Shown in pieces: positions 17,275 to 25,390 of a stretch of DNA of 35,661 nucleotides. The stretch is from Cytophagaceae bacterium. GTDB taxonomy: Bacteria > Bacteroidota > Bacteroidia > Cytophagales > Spirosomataceae. The stretch's first letter is position 1; every line of letters starts with the position of its first letter. The notes under the pieces were generated by a model that saw nothing but the letters and a program-made list of their open reading frames with translations, searched no databases and was not told the DNA's origin. Where the stretch lies: contig CANFWR010000011.1 in assembly GCA_947450865.1 (NCBI GenBank), forward strand, positions 1 to 35,661, given 5' to 3'. The position numbers were made by a program, and so were the translations under genes.

Positions 17275-19982
17275 TGTTTAAAAAACTATCTGTATTTCTT
17301 TTGCTTCTAACCATTTCGCTACAGGTTTCAGCACAAGAGAAAAAATTTAAAATTATTCAGGATGAATTTTTTGATTTCAAACGCATCATTGATATAAAAA
17401 CCGCTTTAGAATCCAAATACAAATATCCCATCCTGTTAGATGAGAAAGTAGATCCTAAGACTCGGATTAGCTATTGGTTTAATAAAATCTCACTAGAAAA
17501 AGGTATTTCAGAGTCATTAAAAAATACGCCTTACAAATCCTATGTGACGGAAGATAGTATCATTCATATTGTTCCTATCGATTTCAAAATTCCCGATGTA
17601 GAAAAAAAATATGGTAAAGCATATATAGGGAAATCAAATAAAAATAATTTTTCAATAAGCGGTTTAGTGATTGATGCCGTTTCAGGAGAACCACTTCCAT
17701 TTGCCTCGATTAGTATTCCATCAACTTCTAAAGGGGTGAGTACCAATGTAGATGGACAATATTCTTTACCCAATATACCTTCAGATACCTGTGCATTACT
17801 TGTTCGATATTTGGGATACAAATCACGTAAAGTGTTTTTAAATCCAGACATTCTTACTAAGAATTTCATTATAGAACTGGAATCGGATGAAGAACAGTTA
17901 ACTGAAGTTACAGTGGTAGGTGAGAAAACAGAAGTGATGAAGGCGAATGAGGAAATTGGAATGTATAAGATAACTCCTAAAAATATTGCCAAACTTCCCA
18001 ACATTGGTGAAAAAGATATATTTAGAGCTTTTCAATTATTGCCAGGTGTAAGTGCCGCTAATCAAAATTCATCGGGATTGTATGTCAGGGGCGGAACTCC
18101 TGACCAAAACTTAGTAACCTATGATGGCTTCACAGTTTATTATGTAGATCACTTGTATGGTTTTTTCTCCGCATTTAATTCAAATCCAATCAAAGATGTA
18201 CAGCTGTTCAAAGGTGGATTTGAATCAAAATTTGGAGGAAGAATTTCATCTGTAATGGAAATCACATCTAAAAATGGAAATAATCGATACCACAATTTAC
18301 AGGCAGATTTAAGCGCTATGTCTTTTAATATGATGGCAGAAGGGCCAATTGGCAAGAAATTCACCTATTTAGTGGCAGCAAGACGCTCCTGGGCCGGACC
18401 GTTATATAATAAAATCGCGGAATCATTAAAACCGGTTAGCACTAATTCTTCCTCAGGGGGAGGAGGTTTTGGAGGTCGAGGATTTAGACAATTCCAAAGT
18501 GCTACCGTAGCTAATTCCTACTTCTACGATGCCAATGCAAAAATAAATTATGTGCCTAATGATCATGATGTAATCGCTCTGAGTTTATATAAAGGGGATG
18601 ACATAATGGATAACTCACAATCGTTCAACCTACCTTTTCGCAATAATAGCACAGGCGGGGTATCCAATACCGATTTATCAAGCTGGGGAAATACTGGTGG
18701 TTCATTAAAATGGTCAAGAAAATGGAGCAATAAGTGGTATTCAAACTCACTAGTTAGTTTCTCGAATTTTTATACGAATCGAGATAATTCAAATCAGAAC
18801 AATTTCAACCGATCAAATGGAACAAGCCAAACACTAAAATTTGGTTCCCTTGAAAATAACAATTTATTAGATTTTAGCTTCAAATCAGATGTAGAAGGAA
18901 AATTAAATGAGCATCATTTTGTCTCCTGGGGAATCCAAGCATCTCAACTGAAAATTGACTACAGTTATAGCCAAAATGATACGATAAAGATTATTTCGAA
19001 ACAAAATAACAGTATGATCGTTTCGGCTTATCTGCAAGATAAAATTCGTTTATTTTCAAATAAACTGGAAATGACTCCAGGTATTCGAGTGAATTATTTT
19101 GGGGTAACTAAAAATATGTATTATGAACCTAGATTTAATACTATTTTACACCTTTCGAAAGAGTTCAAACTGAAGGGTGCTTATGGAATCTATTATCAAT
19201 TTGCGAAACAAATAGAACGAGAGGATATTATTGCTGGTTCCAGAAATTTCTGGGTTTTAGCTGATGGTGGTGATTTACCAGTTACTTCTGCAACACATCT
19301 TATCTTGGGTGGAAGTTATGAAAAAGGAGACTATCTATTTGATGTAGAAGCCTATTTCAAGGATATTCAAAATGATACGCGTTATACTTTGAGGTTTATA
19401 CCAAAAATTGGAGAAGGATTAAAAGCCAGCGAAACTTTCTTTAATGGAACTGGTAAAGTTTGGGGTATTGATTTTCTTGCCCAAAAGAAATTTGGAGATT
19501 TCACCGGATGGGCAGGTTATACCTTAGCACAATCCACTAAAATGATTCCGATATTTTCTCCAGATCCTTTTCCATCCAATTTTGATGTTCGACATGAATT
19601 TAAAGTAGTAGGGATGTATAAATGGAACAAATGGGATTTCTCTACCTCATTCCTATTCGCAACAGGAAAACCTTATACCTCCATATTAGGCACTTACACC
19701 GTAACACTTTTAGATGGCACTGTGCGTGATTATACAGAACCTTCAACTACTAATGGCAATCGATTCCCTGCACAACATCGCCTTGATTTAGCAGCTACTT
19801 ATAATTTCACAAAAACGAGTCTAAGTCTTTCCATTTTTAATGTATACAATCACAACAATGTGTGGTATAAAAAATTCCAGACCGTGCAGGATCCAGATAC
19901 AGGGGATCGTTACCTAAACATTACTGATGTAAATTATTTGGGCATAACACCCAATGTCACATTCACTTATCATTTAAAATAA
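17274..19982 (+). CDS. TonB-dependent outer-membrane receptor with STN-like and CarboxypepD_reg-like N-terminus
   Basis: An outer-membrane TonB-dependent transporter of 902 aa with a signal peptide at 1-20. Residues 35-103 look like an STN (secretin/TonB N-terminal) domain, seen in receptors that also signal to FecR-type regulators. A CarboxypepD_reg-like beta domain runs over about 127-205 (ISGLVIDAVSGEPLPFASI, NVDGQYSLPNI). The plug follows (FRAFQLLPGVSAANQNSSGLYVRGG, VQLFKGGFESKFGGRISSV). The remainder is a beta-barrel ending VTFTYHLK. The ligand is unknown. It starts immediately after the palindromic operator and is followed 8 bases later by its DUF4249 lipoprotein partner, a standard Bacteroidota pair. 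No sigma or anti-sigma gene is nearby. Confidence 0.93.
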   Translation: MFKKLSVFLLLLTISLQVSAQEKKFKIIQDEFFDFKRIIDIKTALESKYKYPILLDEKVDPKTRISYWFNKISLEKGISESLKNTPYKSYVTEDSIIHIVPIDFKIPDVEKKYGKAYIGKSNKNNFSISGLVIDAVSGEPLPFASISIPSTSKGVSTNVDGQYSLPNIPSDTCALLVRYLGYKSRKVFLNPDILTKNFIIELESDEEQLTEVTVVGEKTEVMKANEEIGMYKITPKNIAKLPNIGEKDIFRAFQLLPGVSAANQNSSGLYVRGGTPDQNLVTYDGFTVYYVDHLYGFFSAFNSNPIKDVQLFKGGFESKFGGRISSVMEITSKNGNNRYHNLQADLSAMSFNMMAEGPIGKKFTYLVAARRSWAGPLYNKIAESLKPVSTNSSSGGGGFGGRGFRQFQSATVANSYFYDANAKINYVPNDHDVIALSLYKGDDIMDNSQSFNLPFRNNSTGGVSNTDLSSWGNTGGSLKWSRKWSNKWYSNSLVSFSNFYTNRDNSNQNNFNRSNGTSQTLKFGSLENNNLLDFSFKSDVEGKLNEHHFVSWGIQASQLKIDYSYSQNDTIKIISKQNNSMIVSAYLQDKIRLFSNKLEMTPGIRVNYFGVTKNMYYEPRFNTILHLSKEFKLKGAYGIYYQFAKQIEREDIIAGSRNFWVLADGGDLPVTSATHLILGGSYEKGDYLFDVEAYFKDIQNDTRYTLRFIPKIGEGLKASETFFNGTGKVWGIDFLAQKKFGDFTGWAGYTLAQSTKMIPIFSPDPFPSNFDVRHEFKVVGMYKWNKWDFSTSFLFATGKPYTSILGTYTVTLLDGTVRDYTEPSTTNGNRFPAQHRLDLAATYNFTKTSLSLSIFNVYNHNNVWYKKFQTVQDPDTGDRYLNITDVNYLGITPNVTFTYHLK

Positions 19983-19990
19983 ATCATTGC

Positions 19991-20836
19991 ATGAAAAATA
20001 TATTCTACGGCCTTGTTACTTGCTTAAGTCTAGCTGCTTGCAGTGAACTAGATTCTGGATTTATAGAAACATTACCTAAACCAGTAGTAGAAGGGTATTT
20101 AGTTCCAGGACAACAAGTACATATTAAGGTACATAAAGAGATTCCTTATTCTGCGGATTCAGCACAATCGACTAAATTAGAAGTTCCTGTTAAGGGACTT
20201 AAAATAACCCTAAGTGGAGAAGGTCAAAACGAAACACTATTGGAGGAGACCGAAGGAAACTATGTAGCTTCTAGCCATTTTTTAATTAAGGTAGGAGGTA
20301 ATTATTTGCTAAAATTTGTATATAATAATAAAACAGTGAGTGCAAGTACATCTATACCTACAAAACCACAAGGTTTTATCGCTAGTACTACTTTAATTAC
20401 ACGGGCAGCCATTGATTTATCTGCTGGATTTAACGGAAGGCCATCAGGAGGATTTGGAAGTTCTCAAACCAATATTAACCTTGAATGGCTTAATCCCCAA
20501 AATGATTTTTTCATTACGGTAGTTGAATCGATGGAAACGAATCCTGTTGAAATCATCAAATTTCCAATCACGGACACGCGTCCTCGTCCAGAAACGCGTT
20601 TCAGAAATCAACCAGTTCAAGGTACTCAGGAAGTTATTAGAAGTCAATCCTTTGAATATTTTGGCAGACACCGAATGATATTATTCAAATTAAACCCTGA
20701 CTACCCTTCCTTATATCAACGCAGTGGAAATACCTCTCAAAATATTTCGACACCACCCACAACCATTACTAATGGCTTAGGAATTTTCACTGGTATCAAT
20801 GCAGATACTTTAATGATTCGTGTAATTCCGGAATAA
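19991..20836 (+). CDS. DUF4249 family lipoprotein, TonB-receptor partner
   Basis: A 281-aa surface lipoprotein of the DUF4249 family. The signal peptide ends in lipobox SLAAC (Cys18). The region PKPVVEGYLVPGQQVHIKVHKEIPYSA is the conserved N-terminal start of the family, followed by Ig-like beta strands (LKITLSGEGQNETLLEETEGNYVA). DUF4249 genes nearly always follow a TonB-dependent receptor, as here 8 bp downstream, and are thought to act as the surface-exposed ligand-binding partner. A terminator follows at 20891. Confidence 0.88.
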   Translation: MKNIFYGLVTCLSLAACSELDSGFIETLPKPVVEGYLVPGQQVHIKVHKEIPYSADSAQSTKLEVPVKGLKITLSGEGQNETLLEETEGNYVASSHFLIKVGGNYLLKFVYNNKTVSASTSIPTKPQGFIASTTLITRAAIDLSAGFNGRPSGGFGSSQTNINLEWLNPQNDFFITVVESMETNPVEIIKFPITDTRPRPETRFRNQPVQGTQEVIRSQSFEYFGRHRMILFKLNPDYPSLYQRSGNTSQNISTPPTTITNGLGIFTGINADTLMIRVIPE

Positions 20837-20890
20837 AAAAGTTGAGTATACCCAATATTTCGAAAAAATCGAGAATCAAATTTTACATTT

Positions 20891-20920
20891 AAGCCTCTTG
20901 AACTTCGAGAGGCTTTCTTT
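20891..20920 (+). terminator. Terminator after the TonB/DUF4249 operon
   Basis: An 8-bp perfect stem, AAGCCTCT with AGAGGCTT, around a 9-nt loop, followed by a short T-rich stretch. It lies 54 bp after the DUF4249 stop. Confidence 0.75.
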
Positions 20921-20942
20921 ATAAAATTAAGTACTTTTAAAA

Positions 20943-21295
20943 ATGAAACTCTTAGGATTAGTTTTCTTGTTTTAATTCCTTTTCTAGTAGGATGCTCGCA
21001 AGATTCAACACTCACTAGCACTTCATGGTACTTTCGTTCCATTCCCTTTTCAATGTATTCGAATGTCGGAAAATAGGCGGAAAGAGTTAGTCAAAATATA
21101 GAATTTGGAAAATCCTTTGAAGTCTTAGATTCAATATGGAATATTTAGTAATGCAGTTTCGCCTAGAGATTATCGTAAGAAATTATGACTTTACGGGAGA
21201 AGCAAGTAACTACAGTAAACCGTTTTTGGGAATATTTTACGGATAGGTTTGATGAGAAACGAAGACGGATTTCTCGTTTAAAAGCCTATTCTTAG
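20943..21295 (+). pseudogene. Decayed small lipoprotein gene
   Basis: The 525-bp gap 20837-21361 holds no intact gene but does hold coding remains. An ATG at 20943 reads MKLLGLVFLF and then stops. Two frames over, the stretch reads VLIPFLVGCSQDSTLTS, a clear lipobox (VGCS). That frame continues to a TAG at 21074-21076, then on in frame (AERVSQNIEFGKSFEVLDSIWN) to another stop. Further frames give NAVSPRDYRKKL and a last block starting MTLREKQVTTVNRFWEYF and ending at a TAG at 21293-21295. So a lipoprotein of about 115 residues has been broken by at least three frameshifts and an in-frame stop. I do not recognise the family. Confidence 0.55.
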
Positions 21296-21361
21296 ACCTT
21301 TTAGGCATGTGAAGAAAGTCAAAAAATCAAAACTTTTCAAAGCATTTTTTACCTTAACTTT

Positions 21362-22357
21362 CTATTTATCTGCTTGGTATACTAAAACTCCAAAACTAGC
21401 TGCAACCAAACTTTTGCCATCTTCTCCATAGGTAGCACCTGGCAAGAAAATTCGATTTGTTTTTTCATCAATAGCAATCGTTCTTAACCCTTTCGAAGTT
21501 TGAATCGTTTGAATAACAGCGTATTCGTCTTTCGATGTTTGTTTCACGACTGTGGCGGTACCATCTGCATTTGAAGTGATAACTAAATGTAGTTTGGTGT
21601 CATAAACTACACCATCAACTCCTGCACCAATTGGCAAGGTTGAGACTATTTTACCTGTTTTAGAATCCAAAACCACCAATGTCTTCGATTTTCTACAAAC
21701 TGAGAATAATCGTTGGTTTTTAACATCCATTGCTAATCCCGTAGGTACCTCGTTAGGAGCTAAAGAAAATCGATTTTTAATAACAAGAGATTTTGCATCT
21801 ATTTCCACTATCTCATGACTGTCTTCGTTATTATTAAAAATACTTCCCTTTAAATCTGAAACACTAAATTCTGGGGCCCCACCCATATTAACTTGACCAA
21901 TTACTTCATCCGTTTTAGGGTCCATTACCACCGCATTTCCACTACCATTATTAAAAATAAATAGACGTTTCGAATATAAGTCAAAAAGAATAGCATCTGC
22001 CTTCTTACCTGGTATAGCGATTGTTTTCAACACTATAAATGATTTTAAATCAAAAACAGTAATTTCATTTGTTGTGCCATTTGTTATATATCCTTTACCG
22101 ACTATTGATACTGGTGCAATTCCATGTACTCCTTTTAAATGATCTATTTCACCTAATTGTTTCCCACTTATAGCATCCAAAACGTGAACTCTATCAGTAT
22201 GCGAAACATATAATTGATTATTCTCTATTTTCAGATAATCCCAGCGTTCATTTCCAGACGGTATATTCCACTTATCAGAAAATTTATAGGGCATTTGTTG
22301 TGCTTGAGCAACAAAAAAAGAAGTAACGGAGAAGATAACAAAACAAATAATTTTCAT
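21362..22357 (-). CDS. Secreted YVTN-type beta-propeller protein
   Basis: A 331-aa protein with a signal peptide at about 1-19 (MKIICFVIFSVTSFFVAQA), followed by repeated four-strand blades of the YVTN/YncE kind. Blade cores include RVHVLDAISGKQLGEI, EITVFDLKSFIVLKTI, NAVVMDPKTDEVIGQV, KTLVVLDSKTGKIVSTL and ATVVKQTSKDEYAVIQT, with DGVVYDTKLHLVITSNADG linking them. Such proteins are periplasmic or secreted binding scaffolds, and some bind DNA or metals; no catalytic residues can be named. It is a single-gene unit on the minus strand; I found no clear promoter box upstream. Confidence 0.85.
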   Translation of the reverse strand: MKIICFVIFSVTSFFVAQAQQMPYKFSDKWNIPSGNERWDYLKIENNQLYVSHTDRVHVLDAISGKQLGEIDHLKGVHGIAPVSIVGKGYITNGTTNEITVFDLKSFIVLKTIAIPGKKADAILFDLYSKRLFIFNNGSGNAVVMDPKTDEVIGQVNMGGAPEFSVSDLKGSIFNNNEDSHEIVEIDAKSLVIKNRFSLAPNEVPTGLAMDVKNQRLFSVCRKSKTLVVLDSKTGKIVSTLPIGAGVDGVVYDTKLHLVITSNADGTATVVKQTSKDEYAVIQTIQTSKGLRTIAIDEKTNRIFLPGATYGEDGKSLVAASFGVLVYQADK

Positions 22358-22527
22358 GAGTGTTGTTTAGGCTAGTTATGAGATAAATTTAGACGAATGT
22401 CTTTTTTACTTTATTTGTCAAATAAAATCAATAGTATTATTGATTACAAGTTATGCAAAGATTAAATACTTGACCGATGGATTAAACTTTGAAGACAGAT
22501 TAGTAAATAAGTAGTTGTTAAACAAAA

Positions 22528-22561
22528 AAAACACCGTCTATATTGAAATAGACAGTGTTTT
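22528..22561. terminator. Bidirectional-looking terminator beside the outermost att-like remnant
   Basis: A long stem with 14-base arms (AAAACACCGTCTAT and ATAGACAGTGTTTT, one mismatch) and a 6-nt loop, A-rich on the left and T-rich on the right. It lies 12 bp before a fragment of the tRNA-Lys 3' end, the same arrangement as the hairpins at 23637 and 34616. It was probably once the terminator of the minus-strand tRNA gene. Confidence 0.7.
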
Positions 22562-22573
22562 ATAATTTAGGTG

Positions 22574-22585
22574 GTGATCCCGCTG
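22574..22585. repeat. Short tRNA-Lys 3'-end remnant (possible old att site)
   Basis: GTGATCCCGCTG is identical to 12 bases of the 19-bp repeat at 23687 and 34651; it diverges afterwards (AGGCG instead of GGATT). As with the other two copies, a strong hairpin sits just to its left. It may mark the left end of an older insertion spanning 22586-23686. The rest of the 446-bp gap 22358-22803 shows only AT-rich DNA with no gene I can support. Confidence 0.5.
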
Positions 22586-22803
22586 AGGCGTTTTAATTTA
22601 AATTAACTGGCACATAATCAAGGATTTATAGCTTATTACGGTTTACTCAACCCAAAGTCCTACCTCAAAGACTTTTTTTGATCATCATTTTACTCGTAAA
22701 GCCTTCTACTACAGTTAACTAAATGACCCGATAAAATTCAAAAGTGTCTTTATAACTATTTTAAATATTTTTATAAATTTGAATTGTTATCTAAAATACA
22801 TCT

Positions 22804-23568
22804 ATGATTAAAAGCATTTATGTTTTAGTCTGGGTATTATTTTCTATGCAGGTTTTTGCCCAAACTGGAATTGGTACTTCTACACCTGATCCTTCTGCAA
22901 AGCTACACGTGGCATCAACTGATAAAGGATTACTGATACCAAGAATGACTTCGGGTCAAAGAACAGCTATATCAAATCCAGCGAATGGTTTAATGGTTTA
23001 TCAAACCGATGGTATTACCGGTTTTTATGTGAATACAGGTAGTTCAGGAACTCCATCTTGGATGAGAGTGAATACAGATTGGGCCAAGTCTGGCAATGAT
23101 ATTAGTTTTTCTGGAGGCAATGTCTCTATAACTGGGAATCAAACTGTGAGTGGGAATGTGAATGCTACTAATTTTATAGGAAGTGGAAGTCAGTTAACCG
23201 ATGTGGCTATTAAAACAACGGGCACGTGGAATGTAGCAACAGGAGAATCTGATTATAGTTTTACTGTAACATCAGGCAGTTATGTTATGTGGGTTTTTGC
23301 AAATATACCCAATGGAATTATTGCTTGGAATGCTACAGTAACTGTGACTAACTCAAATGTTCCAGTTGTTGGAAGTCACTATGCCTGGGTTTACAATGGA
23401 GGAGGAACTCCAATTGAATTTATAAGCATACCAAATCAAATTACTGGAACAAATAATTCTATAGTAAGAAGTACAATTTCAGGTAGTACTTCAAATGTTT
23501 TTACATTTAAAATTAAGAATACTTCTGGGTCTTCCCAGACTGTTTACTATGGGTATATTAGGTTGTAA
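22804..23568 (+). CDS. Secreted tail-fibre-like beta-repeat protein, function unknown
   Basis: A 254-aa exported protein with a signal peptide at 1-19 ([19 protein letters not shown]). The N-terminal part [21 protein letters not shown], followed by [15 protein letters not shown] and NGLMVYQTD, is the module common in Bacteroidota secreted proteins and phage tail-fibre-like proteins. Next come [19 protein letters not shown]-type strands and a Ser/Thr/Asn-rich beta C-terminal domain ending [12 protein letters not shown]. It is probably a surface or extracellular fibre; the function is unknown. It is the only gene between the att-like remnant at 22574 and the repeat at 23687, so it may be cargo of an earlier insertion. 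It contains GATC sites, unlike the neighbouring element. Confidence 0.7.
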   Translation: MIKSIYVLVWVLFSMQVFAQTGIGTSTPDPSAKLHVASTDKGLLIPRMTSGQRTAISNPANGLMVYQTDGITGFYVNTGSSGTPSWMRVNTDWAKSGNDISFSGGNVSITGNQTVSGNVNATNFIGSGSQLTDVAIKTTGTWNVATGESDYSFTVTSGSYVMWVFANIPNGIIAWNATVTVTNSNVPVVGSHYAWVYNGGGTPIEFISIPNQITGTNNSIVRSTISGSTSNVFTFKIKNTSGSSQTVYYGYIRL

Positions 23569-23630
23569 TTTACTTTTTGTTGAGCCAAACATTAAATACA
23601 ATAGGGGACAAAACCGTGCCTAAAAGGCAT

Positions 23631-23666
23631 AAAAAAACTCCGAAATCGTTAGAAATCGGAGTCTTT
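23631..23666. terminator. Hairpin terminator left of the left att repeat
   Basis: ACTCCGA (23637-23643) pairs with TCGGAGT (23656-23662), with an A-run on the left and CTTT on the right, so it could stop transcription both ways. It lies 63 bp after the fibre-like gene and 24 bp before the 19-bp repeat. It is probably the hairpin that ended the tRNA-Lys transcript before the element inserted. Confidence 0.75.
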
Positions 23667-23686
23667 AGTGCTATTTACTAGCTAAG

Positions 23687-23705
23687 AAGTGATCCCGCTG
23701 GGATT
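23687..23705. repeat. Left att site: 19-bp direct repeat of the tRNA-Lys 3' end
   Basis: AAGTGATCCCGCTGGGATT is identical to 34651-34669, where it covers the last 16 bases of the tRNA-Lys gene (minus strand) plus 3 bases beyond. After it the tRNA sequence stops matching, so this copy is the detached fragment expected after integration into a tRNA 3' end. Confidence 0.88.
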
Positions 23706-23811
23706 AATTCTTTTCTCGTAATGTCTTGAAAATGTCCTCAAATGACCATAATATAACGATTAACCTATTATACATCCCAAATCAGGAGACATAGTAAGAC
23801 ATTTAATCCAA

Positions 23812-24465
23812 TCAACTTGCTAATGATTCTGCTAAAGACCTATTATGATTTGAGGATAATCCAAGTTTCTTAATTTTGGTAATTGTATTGGGATGTAACC
23901 CCACTATTTTAGAGACTTCTGAATTTTTATAACCTTTTTTCAGAAAACCCAAAGCTGCCTTGTTTTTTGATTTAGACAGAAAATCAAGGACGTCTTCATT
24001 ACTTCCTATTTTTCTTCCTAAGTATACATTTTTCTTCAACTTGGCTAATTCAATCCCTTCTCTTTGAGCGTTTTTTATCAAATTTCGATTCATTTCAGCA
24101 ATTACTGACATAAACGCAATACACATTTTTGATATGGGGTTCTCTGTACCATCTGTATTTAAAGTTGAAAGACCTTGTTCTATGAAATGGACAGGAATTT
24201 TTCTCTCAACCATAAAATGAAGAAAATCAACAATTCCCTTTAAATCTCTACCGCATCTGTCGATTTGCCAGAAAGATACAGAACCTACTAAATCAAGTGT
24301 TATAAGTTTTAATAGTTCTTTCCCCCCCGGCCTTTCAAATAAAGCAACAGCACCCGAAATTCTATCCTCAATCACTTTGTCATATTGGTCTTCTTGTACT
24401 CTTTGTCTTTCAGGATTTTGCTCAAATGAGGAAACCCTCACATAAAGTATATTCAATTTTTTCAT
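23812..24465 (-). CDS. Serine recombinase (resolvase/invertase family)
   Basis: A small serine recombinase of 217 aa. I chose the ATG at 24465, which begins MKKLNILYVRVSSFEQ, the standard family start; the open frame extends 32 codons upstream without family likeness. Ser12 in YVRVS is the predicted nucleophile with Arg10; FERPGG and WQIDRCGRDLKGIVDFL (Asp69, Arg70, Arg73) complete the active site. The C-terminus (KKGYKNSEVSKIVGLHPNT and onward) is a helix-turn-helix DNA-binding end. It sits 107 bp inside the left end of the element, opposite the tyrosine integrase. In a plasmid-like element a dimer-resolving role is likely; DNA inversion is the alternative. Confidence 0.9.
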   Translation of the reverse strand: MKKLNILYVRVSSFEQNPERQRVQEDQYDKVIEDRISGAVALFERPGGKELLKLITLDLVGSVSFWQIDRCGRDLKGIVDFLHFMVERKIPVHFIEQGLSTLNTDGTENPISKMCIAFMSVIAEMNRNLIKNAQREGIELAKLKKNVYLGRKIGSNEDVLDFLSKSKNKAALGFLKKGYKNSEVSKIVGLHPNTITKIKKLGLSSNHNRSLAESLAS

Positions 24466-24593
24466 AAAATTAGACTTATTAGTATTTGAACCTAAAATTA
24501 TGAAGAAAGTGCCTAAATGCCGCCTAAACAAAGGTTTTTGGTAATTTTTTAGTCTCCTCAATTAAAGTATAATCTAAAAATGTGAGAAAAGAA

Positions 24594-24617
24594 AAATTCA
24601 CCCGATCGGGTGAATTT
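24594..24617 (-). terminator. Perfect 24-bp palindrome, terminator of the minus-strand block
   Basis: Twelve-base perfect arms meet at a central GATC with no spacer; in RNA they give a long stem. On the minus strand it is followed by a T-rich tract (TTTTTCTTTTC), so it reads as an intrinsic terminator below the 24678-25110 genes. Its centre is the only GATC found by eye between the two att repeats. Confidence 0.75.
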
Positions 24618-24677
24618 GTTTGGCACAGATTATAAAGGGAGAATTATAAATCTTATATGGGAATTAAAATATTTGAA

Positions 24678-24968
24678 CTAATTCTCTCCTAAATAAGGAT
24701 ATTCAAGTTCACTATCAATTTGAAGATATTGTGAGTCAATATGATATTGGTCTAAAAAATATGACAGGAATTGAGAAAGGTGAGTTATTTCACCACTAAA
24801 TCCAATAACATTACTATCTACATTATTAATATCAAGTAATTTTTTAAAATGTCTTTCAAGGTACATTACAGAAGGTTTTGTTCTGTCTAAATCATTTAAT
24901 TTTAAATCCTTTTCAATTTTGAAAAGTACACCTTCTTTATCACTAACCTTTTTAAATGTATTTCCCAT
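24678..24968 (-). CDS. Small acidic protein, function unknown
   Basis: A 96-aa protein if it starts at the ATG at 24968 (MGNTFKKVSDKEG); a TTG three codons earlier is also possible. It contains no motif I recognise. The N-terminal half is charged and helical (KIEKDLKLNDLDRTKPSVMYLERHFKKLL); the C-terminal half is acidic with aromatic residues (QFLSYFLDQYHIDSQYLQID). Its start lies inside the end of the 52-aa gene upstream (17-base overlap), so the two are translationally coupled. They lie downstream of the restriction-modification genes and before a strong terminator. An antidote, immunity or regulatory role is possible but has no sequence support. Confidence 0.6.
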   Translation of the reverse strand: MGNTFKKVSDKEGVLFKIEKDLKLNDLDRTKPSVMYLERHFKKLLDINNVDSNVIGFSGEITHLSQFLSYFLDQYHIDSQYLQIDSELEYPYLGEN

Positions 24969-25110
24969 TTGATTCAAGTATTTGAGTAATATTATTTTTA
25001 GTCTTATCTATTATCATTTTTAACTGAGCCTCGGTAACAAGAATTTTTACAGGTCTTTTAGGTTGGGGTTTCTCCTCTTTTTGTTGTTTTATAATTGACA
25101 TTAATCTCAT
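24952..25110 (-). CDS. Very small basic protein, function unknown
   Basis: A 52-aa open frame starting MRLMSIIKQQKEEKPQPKR, rich in Lys, Gln and Pro, with KILVTEAQLKMIIDKTKNN in the second half. The VTEAQLKMII segment resembles a short helix-forming motif seen in many small mobile-element proteins. I know no function. An inverted repeat just upstream (25117-25137) is shared with the upstream region of the Rep-like gene. Its stop overlaps the 96-aa gene. The case for it being real rests on this coupling and on the upstream site. Confidence 0.55.
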   Translation of the reverse strand: MRLMSIIKQQKEEKPQPKRPVKILVTEAQLKMIIDKTKNNITQILESNGKYI

Positions 25111-25390
25111 TTTATTAAGTGTTTACTATAAATACTAAAAAAATGACCTTAGTTCACGAAAGGAAGGGTTTCCCACGAAATATATTTCAACAAATTATAT
25201 TAGATTCAGAAATAAAAAACTCCCGATTTCGATGTTGAAAACTGAAATTTTATTGGGATTTTGAAGATGTGGAAAGTTGAAAATGGGTTTTTTATCCTAT
25301 CAATTTGTTACGATAGAAATGGTTCAAAAAAGTACCGATTTTGATACTAAAAACCCAATAAAAGTCTTGATTTAAAGAAATTAAAATATA
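25111..25390. other. Non-coding gap between the restriction gene and the small-gene pair
   Basis: No gene is supported in these 280 bases. There are loose A/T-rich inverted stretches, such as CCCGATTTC near 25222 facing a later GAAAT, and a pair around GGGTTTTTT and AAAACCC between 25287 and 25362. They could stop transcription coming from the restriction genes, but none is a clean terminator. The part next to 25110 holds the operator-like site listed separately. Confidence 0.4.
25117..25137 (-). promoter_or_regulatory. Operator-like inverted repeat before the 52-aa gene
   Basis: AAGTGTTTA (25117-25125) faces TAAATACTA (25129-25137) across 3 bases. The same left half-site and a nearly identical right half-site lie upstream of the Rep-like gene at 29152-29175. 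This suggests one repressor reading both minus-strand promoters. Confidence 0.45.

Noticed and set aside
24466-24561. N-terminal extension of the serine recombinase by 32 codons
   Set aside because: The family always starts close to the Y-x-R-V-S motif; the extra residues show no likeness to it.
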